From assembly GCA_039519185.1 (NCBI GenBank), contig CM076849.1, positions 111,605,806 to 111,669,805 of the forward strand: 64,000 nt of DNA, read 5' to 3'. Position 1 is the stretch's first letter, and the number at the start of each line of letters is the position of its first letter. The stretch is from Astragalus membranaceus. Its lineage: Eukaryota > Streptophyta > Magnoliopsida > Fabales > Fabaceae. Under the pieces are notes generated by a model. The model was not told the origin of the DNA. It made no database searches and was given only the letters and a program-made list of their open reading frames with translations. Both the position numbers and the translations under genes were made by a program. Shown here piece by piece: positions 21,649-32,168 of the stretch.

Positions 21649-21870
21649 CACTACAAGAATTTCGTGGATTTCCGGCGGCCAAAATCCACCAGTAATGGCC
21701 AAAATCCGCCGGAAATTGGACATTACCAGCCGGTAAATAGCCATATTCCGCCGGTAAACAATTGTAATTTAAATTCAAAAACCGCCGGTAAACGCTATGA
21801 AAAGTTTTAATAACGTAATCCGCTGGAAAGTTTTTAAATATCCGCCGGTAAAGTAACGAAATCCGCCGGT
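21649..21870. repeat. CACTA-1 terminal signature and CCGCCGGTAA subterminal repeats
   Basis: After CACTACAAGAA, about eight related copies of CCGCCGGTAA (variants CCGGCGGCC, CCGCCGGAAA, CAGCCGGTAA, CCGCTGGAAA) follow within 200 bp. In En/Spm-type elements such subterminal repeats bind the TNPA-type protein encoded by the same element (family knowledge). The matching set at the other end is not found near 61540. Confidence 0.85.
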
Positions 21871-22247
21871 AATCGATTTTATTTAAAAAAAAACAGTTTT
21901 TAATTCGTTTATTTAAAAAAATAATATTATTATTATTCGTTAATTAAAATATCTATTATTTAATTCATAAAAATATAATTAATTTTATAATATAAATGAT
22001 AATTAAACGAGAGTTGAATAATGCTTTAAATGATAAAAAAAATTGCATAAACATCCAAGAATTAAAATATTTATTACAAAATACAAAATAAAATATCCAA
22101 GATCTAATAAAACTGCTAGTCATAGTAGCGCTCAGACGGGTTATTAAACCATGTTTCAAAATCAGCTGTGTTGAGGTCTAGATCTGTGTTGATCTGCTGC
22201 TGGGGTTGCTCGGGCTGCTGCTGGGGTTGCCAGGGCTACTGCTGGGG

Positions 22248-24059
22248 TTAATGGGGCTGACCATAAGGGCTGTGGAAGGAAGGCTGGAAGACTGGTGCGT
22301 ACGGCTGAAAAGAAGAGCCATAAGGCTGCATCTGCATCTGCTGCGGTGGATAAAATGATGATGATGATGGCATAAATGGTCTCGGGTATTGAGACAGAGT
22401 ATCCATCATTTGATTCCAACGCTCCTCATTCAACCGTTGCTGCTCTGCATTCAACCTGTGCAACTCCGCCTGCTGCTCCCACATCTGCTGTATTTCCTCA
22501 TCATGTTTTTTCTGTTGGTCTCTCAATTTCTGCGTCAACAGCTGAAGATGACTTATTTCTGAAGACGAGGGACATAAGAGCGACCAGTACTTCTGTCTGA
22601 AGAAGATGTGGGAATCATATTTGGAATAATGGAATTTGGGAAAGCAGACGGGCCCAAACCACCAGCTTCTACTAACCGGGCCGTTTTTGATGGCCCAACA
22701 GATTCCTGCCAAGCAAGAAAAGCCGCTCGACTCTCCTCAACGGGATCAATCTCAATACTGCCACTACTTAGCTGAGTTTCACGATAACTGGTCTGCCATT
22801 CATAAAAATGTTCCTCAAAGCAACAACACCAAGTAATGTATAACCAAATTAGTATGTATATATATGTAATATATAATAATATATATAATAAAAACAATAT
22901 ATCAATATAAGTATAAATATAATAAACGTTATTTACCGCAATATTTCTTGACCGTTCTTCAACAAAATCACCAGTCTCCTCTCGCGTATGAAGTTGGCAG
23001 TGTAACTCAGGCAAAGTAGGTGGCCGACCAAGGCTAGCCTCCTATATATATATATATATATATATACAGTTACTATTTAATATTATTATTATTTTATAAA
23101 ATATAAATTACGTATGTATATATTATTAAATTTACCATGTGTCTGTAATGTTCAGCAGCGTTGATAGAACCACCCGTATTTATGCCACCCCATCCCTCAG
23201 AAGCACGATTCTTCTTGGCTTTCTCACATTTTTCTTTATACTTCGTATCTTTCCATTTTAGTTGGAGCCCTTGCCAATCAGAATCACCCATCCATGTCTG
23301 TTGCTTCCCCTTATTACGCCATTCCCAGAGCATTTCAGAAAAGCGATGAGAAGCTCTTGTGTTGAATGTTCTCTCAACTTCTTTCACCGCATGCATCAGG
23401 TTTCCATGCCATTTTTTCCTATTTAAACAAATTTAGTTGTTAGTAAAAACAAATTAATCAATTCAACAAAATTAAAAAACTAAATATTAATTAATTGGAA
23501 AAAAACTTACCCTGAATGCATTCCACATCTTAGAATCCTTATCTTTTTTTACCTCCGTCCAATTCATCCAGGGTTTAGTGTAATTTGCTTTGATTATGTC
23601 TGTGATCGTGCTAGACACAATCCTCCCAGGAATAAATCTGTACATAAAAAAGATAAATGTTTAGATAATAATTTATATTTAAAGTTTTAAATATAAATCA
23701 AACAAATATCATTAATAAATAAATTACTAAATTAATACTTACTCCGCACCGACAACCTTCACCACTATACGACCGTCAGGCGTAACCTCAACCACCTCAT
23801 TATCAATATTATACTTGGTTATCCCATCTGCATATGGCGGGGGTGTTACAGTACCGGGTGGAGACACAAATGGACGACTCAACGTACTAGGTCCGCTGCC
23901 ATCATCCATAGTAGGTGGAGCCACAAAAGGTCCATCAACAACGACACGAGTTACACGACGACCACGACCATGTAAATAAGTAGCAATCTTCTTAAAATAA
24001 CAGGTCGGTGGGTCCACACGAGGTAGGTCATGATCAGAATCTGATCGTGATGATGCCAT
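22248..24059 (-). pseudogene. CACTA-1 TNPA-like gene, several exons, frame damaged
   Basis: Exons by GT-AG signals and frame: 23743-24059 (ATG at 24059, MASSRSDSDHDLPRVDPPT), 23511-23637 (FIPGRIVSSTITDIIKANYT), 23136-23420 (KKWHGNLMHAVKEVERTFNT to HYRHMV), 22937-23041 (EASLGRPPTLPELHCQLHT) and 22813 downwards (EHFYEWQTSYRETQLSSGS). Exons 2-4 match the plant En/Spm transposase (TNPA-like) domain with its Trp- and Lys-rich core. The last part (LRDQQKKHDEEIQQMWEQQ, then a Gln/Pro/Tyr-rich tail to 22248) lies in another frame from about 22600, so a frameshift is likely. By family knowledge such proteins bind subterminal repeats; here those would be the CCGCCGGTAA copies. Confidence 0.7.
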
Positions 24060-24065
24060 GACTGT

Positions 24066-24067
24066 AC

Positions 24068-24140
<73 letters not shown>
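24066..24140. repeat. (TA)n microsatellite
   Basis: An uninterrupted TA run of about 70 bp lies just upstream of the TNPA-like ATG. A shorter one lies in an intron at 23043-23066. Confidence 0.95.
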
Positions 24141-24142
<2 letters not shown>

Positions 24143-24252
24143 AAATAACAAGTAATGAATAACATAAATGATGAATAACATAAATGATGAATAACATTAA
24201 CATAAATGAATCAAAGTCTAATAAATATAAATATTAATTATTTCATAACAAA

Positions 24253-24790
24253 TTAATTAGAATCCCATTCTTTCTCGAAATCACCACCATCATCAGATGA
24301 GTGAATTCTTGATACACCGACGTGATCAACTGCATCCTCATGATCTGTATCTTCTTCTTCATTAACTTCATCACCAGTGTTTGGCTCATCACATAAACGA
24401 GTAATGGGTTCAACTTCAATCACTTCATTTACATTGGACATTTCATCCATTTGATACGACACGTCTTCCACTGTGTCATCATTTGTTTCAATTCGACCTC
24501 TTGGTTTTGTCTTAATTGCGACACACCAACCACACCGATCAGTCCGTGTTGATGGATAAGAGACATAATACACTTGTCTCACATTTTGTGCAATGACGAA
24601 CGGATCATACAGTCGATATCTACTATTCATTTTAATGTCCAATGTATTTGTCTTTGGATTAAACTTTGTTCCTCGAGCGGACAGATCGATCCAATTACAA
24701 TAAAAAACAACCACCTTTTAACTATAATCAAGATATGGGTACGCAAGTTCATATATGTGTTCAACCACACCATAGAAATCATCTTCGCCT
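24253..24790 (-). pseudogene. CACTA-1 DUF4216 domain (C-terminal part)
   Basis: The - strand reads GEDDFYGVVEHIYELAYPYL, an in-frame TAA, then KVVVFYCNWIDL, DPFVIAQNVRQVYYVSYPS and an acidic tail to 24253. This is the DUF4216 domain found at the end of TNP2-type CACTA transposase genes. Its N-terminal part (NSGVCMKGVTGRG) sits at 42557-42605, on the far side of the Athila insertion; the junction falls inside the coding sequence. Confidence 0.85.
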
Positions 24791-24792
24791 CT

Positions 24793-26145
24793 TGATAACT
24801 CATATTTATATGTGTTATTTATGCTCCTAATACGTAAATCAAACTAATTCTCATGTAATTTTAGTACTTTAGTATGTGAATATATGATTAAAAGTATAAC
24901 TATAGGTGCAGATTTGATTTCCTAAATATTGGGCATAATAGGTGCCTTTGTGAATATATTGATGTTTTGCTTGAGTGCTGCAGCGGTAGGCGCTACATCG
25001 TTATGGATCGGTTGACCACTTGGATATTTATGAAGCCACTTGGTGCGTGATGAGTCATCAATCTGATCTTCTTCTTCTCAGCCTGGCATAGGAGCCTCCA
25101 AGTGGATTCACTAAGACATTTGGCGTCTCCTAATTGAAGCTTAAGTGATAGTTGGTGATGAGTTTAATCATTGCCCTTTAAAGTGACTTTAGGGAGAATT
25201 AGGATAATATCTAATCTATCATCTTCATTAGCAATATACCATTCGTAGATACAGAGAGTTTTAGACTTGGAGAAAAACTAACTTGACATTTTAGACTTCC
25301 TCCATTGTTGCTCCACTCTTAAGCTTCAATTAGGAGACGATTTTGCTCACGCCACAACATCATCCATCGTGTATGACTTGGGATTCTTGGAGTGCATCTT
25401 TTGCAACCATCCTTCTCTTGCTCACCTACGGTAATATAAGCTTTTCAGTTTATGTTATGTTGATAAAGCTTGTCATGAGCTAAACCTTTTGTGGTTGGAT
25501 TGTTCATAGTTTGTAATGAACCTTGAGTAGTGTTTATATAATATTATTATGTTTGCGTTTCAATCCTTGTGTTATAATGCTTTCAAACTTGTTTTGGGAT
25601 TTATCAACTAAAATAAGGGGCTTCGTGGGTACAGACATGGTTCACGAAGAGAACTCAGGGATTGATATGAATGAAAGGTCATTTAAAGACATTTAAATGA
25701 CTTGTGCTTAACCCTAGACATAGGGGAGTAATAGTTCATAAGGTAAAAGCTGTAAGTTCTTTATTATACAAGGGTGAAGTTATTTAGAACCTAGACATAG
25801 GAGTCTTGTAACAAAACCCTGGCGACAGTGACTGAAAGGGACGCTTCCGTACGCTACAGCGCTTAACGCTACAGCGTCTAATATTATAACACTCTACTCT
25901 TGGGAATTTACATAACACATGAGCTATCCAACTTACTCTTTAACACTTTAAATTCACTACTGTTTTACCACAAACTTATTATGTTTACAACTTCACACTT
26001 GTTATTGTCACTTGACTTGTTTCACTAAGTTGCTAATCTCTTAAACTCTTAAATTAATTCCAATCCCCGTGGGAACGATCTCTACTTATCATTGTATTAC
26101 TTGTTGCGATTGTGTATACTTGCACAAACTATTTTTCGCTCAACA
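24793..26145 (+). repeat. Athila 5' LTR
   Basis: 1353 bp. It carries GCTRCAGCG motif pairs at 24977-25000 and 25853-25876. It differs from the 3' LTR by a short deletion near 25320 and a missing CTATGCGG-type insertion near 25000. Confidence 0.92.
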
Positions 26146-26881
26146 GAACACCCTCGGGTAGAGGTACCACAATGGGTGCACCCAGTAACAGAACACCCTC
26201 AGGTAGAGGTACCACAATGGGTGGAAGAACCCATACTGCCAGAGGTAGATCAGACCTAGGTGGTAGAGGTGGATCAGACTATGGTATCAGAGGCAAAGGC
26301 AGACATAATCATCCACCCACTCCTACATTGCATGACCTTGAAGTTTGGTATAGGCAACAATTTTTATAAATGAAGGACCATATGTCATGGTAAATGATAG
26401 GGACAGACCCATGAGGGACTATGTTGTGTTCAATCCACAAACCATGGAGACAAGCATAGCTAGACATGTTCTCCAAACAGCTCATTTTGAGTTCAAACCT
26501 ATGATGTTCCAGATGCTCCAATCAGTGGGTCAGTTTGGTGGTTCTCCTCAAGAGGACCCATATTTACATTTGAAGCAATTTTTGCAAGTCTGCAGTAACT
26601 TCATCATTCCAGGGGTAAGTGATGATGCATTCAGGTTAAAACTTTTTCCTTATTCCTTGAAAGATAGAGCAAAGGCCTGGTTAACTTCTCTAGAGCCTAG
26701 CTCTATCCATACCTGGAATGAAATGACTGAGAAATTCTTAGCAAAATATTTTCCACCAAGTAAGAATGCTAGAATGAGGAATGAAGTTACTGCATTCAAG
26801 CAAAAAAATGCTGAAACACTGTTTGAAGCCTGGGAAAGATGGAAGGAGCTGTTAAGGACATGTCCTCATCATGGACCATGA
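26146..26881 (+). pseudogene. Athila gag (N-terminal 2/3), truncated
   Basis: The sequence begins directly at the LTR end with a short tandem repeat coding NRTPSGRGTTMG twice, then an Arg/Gly-rich stretch. A TAA at 26367-26369 interrupts the frame before the gag core at 26387-26881. The core contains QSVGQFGGSPQEDPYLHLKQ, AKAWLTSLEPSSIHTWNEMT and EAWERWKELLRTCPHHGP, the classic Retrotrans_gag pattern of Athila. The zinc-knuckle end of gag and the protease are absent; after a 33-bp direct duplication (26877-26933) the next element begins. Confidence 0.85.
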
Positions 26882-26933
26882 GGGTCAATAACCAAGAGGA
26901 GAATTGACCATGAGGGTCAATAACCAAGAAGTC

Positions 26934-29207
26934 TGTAACAGCCCGAAAATAGTAGATTAATTTTCTAGTTAATTAAATGAGGTTTAGGTGGTAGGAGATA
27001 ATTAATTAATTGATTTAATTAATTATTTAGGGTTTTGAGTGTTAAATAAATAGAATTATTTATTTGGATAATTGGACCTAGGGTTGGGTTTAGATGGTGG
27101 TGGCGAGTTGAAGTGGATTAGGAGAAGCCCATGATTAGGTCATTAAGTGGAAGCCCATGTCCATTAAGCTAGGCGCATATATGATGCCAAACTTAGGGTT
27201 TGGTGATTCATTCCAACACTTTAGAAAAAAAATAGAGAGAGTGGGACGGCTTGGAGAGAGGAGAGGCGTGACACCCTAAGAGAGAGAAGAAAGGAGAAGG
27301 GCGCAAAAACCCTAGAGGAGAGAGAGGAAGATTTCGCATGCACCAAGGAGGGAGAGGAGGATCTTAGTTGCTGAATTTTGATGGTAGCTTGCTCACCAAG
27401 AGATAGGTGTTCTTCAATTATGAGGTAAGGGGGCTCTCGTTCATAGTTAATAATTTATAAACCACGAAATCATGGGGACTAGGTGTTAGGAGTAGTTGTT
27501 TAAATTGCTGTTGATGTTTATAATATCTATATGTGGCTGAAGTGTGATGGTTGTTTGTGTTGTTGAATTCACTGTTTTGAGATGTTCTGACATAGGTTTA
27601 GTATTTCAGTGACTGAGAACGTTTTACTAATTGAAAAATTATGTGGTTTGTCATTTCGAAAACTTGATTGAATGCTTGTTAATTTGTCGTTGATTTGGTT
27701 GCATTTGGAGTTGTAAAACTTGAGTTATAGGTGAAACAAGTTAGGTTAAAATTCTGGGAACGATGTGGGTAGAGGTTCAGTATTTCGGTAACTGGGAACG
27801 TTGTGTTGACTGAAAAATTATGTGGTTTACTGTTCTGGAAAATAGACTTAATGCTTGTTAATTTGGCACTGGTTTGGTTGCGTTTAGAGTTGTGTAGCTC
27901 GAGATATGAATTTCACAAGTTAGGGTAAGATTCTGGAAACAATCTGGATATAGGTTCAGTAAATCTGTGGTCGTGAGTGTTCTATTCGTCTAAAAATTAT
28001 GGGGTTTGTTTTGTTGGAAAGTAGACTTAATTTCCTACTGAATAGGCACTGATTTCGCTAAATTTCATTGAGAAATGAGGGAGAAAGTTTGATTTCAAAA
28101 TGACTAATAATTCTGTCCGAATTTTGTGGGATTTGTTGCTCCGAATTTTGTGGGGTTTGTTGCTCCGAATTTTGTGGGATTTTATGCTGCTGTTTATATT
28201 GCTGCTGCTACTCTATGTGCTGTCTTGGTCCCTATGGGTGTTGTTTAGTCCTTTGGTGACAATGTAGTCGCGTAATTAATTGTGCTTGGTGTGATTGGTG
28301 TGCTATCCTTAGAGCTGAAATTTTGGAGATGTATAATGGTGATGTATATAAAATGGTGAGATAAATTATTGGTGAGTTTATTGGTGAGTGCCCTCAAGGC
28401 AATGGTCTATGACCTTTCTTTTGGTGTTGGTGAGTTAATAAAACTATTGGTGAGTTAAATAAATTATTGGTGCACATGTTATCGCATTGTTGTGGTGATT
28501 TTGGTGTGTATGGTGCATTGTTCATAGCGTCACATAAACCATGTGCATATTTGGTGAGCAGAGGCTTCGGCCTAATGGATCCACATGCATATGCCCAGTG
28601 GAGTTTTGGGTTGCATTTCATACATTGCATACACGTCCTGTGTTTGATTTCGTCTTCTTGAACTAATGGTGTAACTGTATTCTGGGTGTAACTGTATTTG
28701 GTGTGACGGTACTTGGTGTAACAGTATTCGGCGTAACTGGATTTGGTGTAACTGTATTATTGGTGTAGTAAATTGATGGTATCCCTGGTGTGCCTATTAT
28801 ACTGTGTTTCTTGTTTTATCTATTATTATCTATGTAGTGAGACTCACCCTACTGCGTCGTGTTGCCTCGTATGTCGGCAACCTGCAGGTGACGGTGACTG
28901 AAGATGGCTAGAGATTCTTCTTCTAGTATGGTCGAGTCGGCTCTGATACGTAGCACTCGGGAGGGTTGTCCTTGTGTCTTTCCTTATGTGTTATGTATAT
29001 GCCTTTCTAAGTTGTAAACCTTTTGAAGTATGATTACCAAGTTAAACCTTTTTATTTCCGCTGCATGTTTTTGAAAAGAAGTTAGTTATAATTAAAGTAC
29101 TCTGTTTGCGAAGTGGTTTTCCGGTTCGAAAAAAATGTGACACTCTTTTGGCGCGAAAAACTCTGATATTTTTTTAATAACCGTTGGGTAGAAAAAGGGG
29201 TGTTATA
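26934..29207 (+). repeat. Tandem element LTR a (2274 bp)
   Basis: It carries one copy of the 31-bp TTTGGTGAGCAGAGGCTTCG unit (about 28552-28580), where LTRs b and c carry three. It ends TGTTATA instead of TGTTACA. A run of degenerate GGTGTAACTGTAT repeats lies at 28665-28770. Confidence 0.92.
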
Positions 29208-29520
29208 TTAGTGGTATCAGAGCAATGGTTGGTCCGTCCGGCCAAGTCATCGAGTCGTTGTGTCGGTTAGCGACCAACTGTTGTCTTTTTAGTGCTAACC
29301 AATGTTTGCGTTGCAGGTACATCAAAAGTTGCCAATGGTAAGTGATCTAGTGGGGGAGACATCCCTACTAGTGTTATGTGTTTTGTGTATCCCTATGTGC
29401 TGTTGTCTGGTTTGTTTTTGACCATCCCTGCTGCGTGAACTGTGTGTGATTGTTAGTGGGAGAGTGTTAGTTTTAGCGGGTAAATTTCGAGGGCGAAATT
29501 CTTTTTTAGGGGGGGAGAGT
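29208..29520 (+). other. Internal region a (313 bp): PBS, spacer, PPT
   Basis: TTAGTGGTATCAGAGC at the left gives the Met-tRNA PBS (TGGTATCAGAGC at 29212-29223). TTAGGGGGGGAGAGT at the right gives the PPT. There is no ORF of note. The second copy is 31856-32168, differing at only a few positions. Confidence 0.9.
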
Positions 29521-31855
29521 TGTAACAGCCCGAAAATAGTAGATTAATTTTCTAGTTAATTAAATGAGGTTTAGGTGGTAGGAGATAATTAATTAATTGA
29601 TTTAATTAATTATTTAGGGTTTTGAGTGTTAAATAAATAGAATTATTTATTTGGATAATTGGACCTAGGGTTGGGTTTAGATGGTGGTGGCGAGTTGAAG
29701 TGGATTAGGAGAAGCCCATGATTAGGTCATTAAGTGGAAGCCCATGTCCATTAAGCTAGGCGCATATATGATGCCAAACTTAGGGTTTGGTGATTCATTC
29801 CAACACTTTAGAAAAAAATAGAGAGAGTGGGACGGCTTGGAGAGAGGAGAGGCGTGACACCCTAAGAGAGAGAAGAAAGGAGAAGGGCGCAAAAACCCTA
29901 GAGGAGAGAGAGGAAGATTTCGCATGCACCAAGGAGGGAGAGGAGGATCTTAGTTGCTGAATTTTGATGGTAGCTTGCTCACCAAGAGATAGGTGTTCTT
30001 CAATTATGAGGTAAGGGGGCTCTCGTTCATAGTTAATAATTTATAAACCACGAAATCATGGGGACTAGGTGTTAGGAGTAGTTGTTTAAATTGCTGTTGA
30101 TGTTTATAATATCTATATGTGGCTGAAGTGTGATGGTTGTTTGTGTTGTTGAATTCACTGTTTTGAGATGTTCTGACATAGGTTTAGTATTTCAGTGACT
30201 GAGAACGTTTTACTAATTGAAAAATTATGTGGTTTGTCATTTCGAAAACTTGATTGAATGCTTGTTAATTTGTCGTTGATTTGGTTGCATTTGGAGTTGT
30301 AAAACTTGAGTTATAGGTGAAACAAGTTAGGTTAAAATTCTGGGAACGATGTGGGTAGAGGTTCAGTATTTCGGTAACTGGGAACGTTGTGTTGACTGAA
30401 AAATTATGTGGTTTACTGTTCTGGAAAATAGACTTAATGCTTGTTAATTTGGCACTGGTTTGGTTGCGTTTAGAGTTGTGTAGCTCGAGATATGAATTTC
30501 ACAAGTTAGGGTAAGATTCTGGAAACAATCTGGATATAGGTTCAGTAAATCTGTGGTCGTGAGTGTTCTATTCGTCTAAAAATTATGGGGTTTGTTTTGT
30601 TGGAAAGTAGACTTAATTTCCTACTGAATAGGCACTGATTTCGCTAAATTTCATTGAGAAATGAGGGAGAAGGTTTGATTTCAAAATGACTAATAATTCT
30701 GTCCGAATTTTGTGGGATTTGTTGCTCCGAATTTTGTGGGGTTTGTTGCTCCGAATTTTGTGGGATTTTATGCTGCTGTTTATATTGCTGCTGCTACTCT
30801 ATGTGCTGTCTTGGTCCCTATGGGTGTTGTTTAGTCCTTTGGTGACAATGTAGTCGCGTAATTAATTGTGCTTGGTGTGATTGGTGTGCTATCCTTAGAG
30901 CTGAAATTTTGGAGATGTATAATGGTGATGTATATAAAATGGTGAGATAAATTATTGGTGAGTTTATTAGTGAGTGCCCTCAAGGCAATGGTCTATGACC
31001 TTTCTTTTGGTGTTGGTGAGTTAATAAAACTATTGGTGAGTTAAATAAATTATTGGTGCACATGTTATCGCATTGTTGTGGTGATTTTGGTGTGTATGGT
31101 GCATTGTTCATAGCGTCACATAAACCATGTGCATATTTGGTGAGCAGAGGCTTCGGCCTAATTATATTTGGTGAGCAGAGGCTTCGGCCTAATTATATTT
31201 GGTGAGCAGAGGCTTCGGCCTAATGGATCCACATGCATATGCCCAGTGGAGTTTTGGGTTGCATTTCATACATTGCATACACGTCCTGTGTTTGATTTCG
31301 TCTTCTTGAACTAATGGTGTAACTGTATTCTGGGTGTAACTGTATTTGGTGTGACGGTACTTGGTGTAACAGTATTCGGCGTAACTGGATTTGGTGTAAC
31401 TGTATTATTGGTGTAGTAAATTGATGGTATCCCTGGTGTGCCTATTATACTGTGTTTCTTGTTTTATCTATTATTATCTATGTAGTGAGACTCACCCTAC
31501 TGCGTCGTGTTGCCTCGTATGTCGGCAACCTGCAGGTGACGGTGACTGAAGATGGCTAGAGATTCTTCTTCTAGTATGGTCGAGTCGGCTCTGATACGTA
31601 GCACTCGGGAGGGTTGTCCTTGTGTCTTTCCTTATGTGTTATGTATATGCCTTTCTAAGTTGTAAACCTTTTGAAGTATGATTACCAAGTTAAACCTTTT
31701 TATTTCCGCTGCATGTTTTTGAAAAGAAGTTAGTTATAATTAAAGTACTCTGTTTGCGAAGTGGTTTTCCGGTTCGAAAAAAATGTGACACTCTTTTGGC
31801 GCGAAAAACTCTGATATTTTTTTAATAACCGTTGGGTAGAAAAAGGGGTGTTACA
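29521..31855 (+). repeat. Tandem element LTR b (2335 bp)
   Basis: Same as LTR a plus two extra 31-bp units (three units at about 31134-31223) and one A fewer near 29814. It is shared as 3' LTR of the first and 5' LTR of the second unit. Confidence 0.92.
31134..31223. repeat. 31-bp unit in three tandem copies (also 33782-33871)
   Basis: The unit TTTGGTGAGCAGAGGCTTCG plus GCCTAATTATA occurs three times in LTRs b and c and once in LTR a. The 62-bp length gain accounts for the LTR length difference. Confidence 0.92.
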
Positions 31856-32168
31856 TTAGTGGTATCAGAGCAATGGTTGGTCCGTCCGGCCAAGTCATCG
31901 AGTCGTTGTGTCGGTTAGCGACCAACTGTTGTCTTTTTAGTGCTAACCAATGTTTGCGTTGCAGGTACATCAAAAGTTGCCAATGGTAAGTGATCTAGTG
32001 GGGGAGACATCCCTACTAGTGTTATGTGTTTTGTGTATCCCTATGTGCTGTTGTCTGTTTTGTTTTTGACCATCCCTGCTGCGTGAACTGTGTGTGATTG
32101 TTAGTGGGATAGTGTTAGTTTTAGCGGGTAAATTTCGAGGGCGAAATTCTTTTTTAGGGGGGGAGAGT
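31856..32168 (+). other. Internal region b (313 bp): PBS, spacer, PPT
   Basis: Second copy of the coding-less internal region. The PBS TGGTATCAGAGC is at 31860-31871. The PPT ends directly at the start of LTR c. Confidence 0.9.

Larger units (their letters stand above)
21649..24792 (-). mobile_element. CACTA-1, 3' part (largest of three pieces)
   Basis: The + strand starts CACTACAAGAA, the CACTA terminal signature, next to Tat-1 sequence (bases before it: ctt). TNPA-like and DUF4216 coding parts follow on the - strand. The piece ends at 24792 with the Athila TSD cctct. The coding frame of DUF4216 resumes at 42557 after the Athila element, proving continuity. Further pieces: 42557-43135 and 59215-61540. 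Confidence 0.88.

Noticed and set aside
23951..24203. Open frames with long Ile-Tyr runs (also 42663-43145)
   Set aside because: The Ile-Tyr runs are translated TA microsatellites; only the flanking parts are real CACTA coding sequence.
29722..29925. Identical 67-codon - strand frames in the tandem-element LTRs (also at 32370-32573)
   Set aside because: They recur because the LTRs are copies; a one-base indel in LTR a breaks the frame, so there is no sign of coding constraint.
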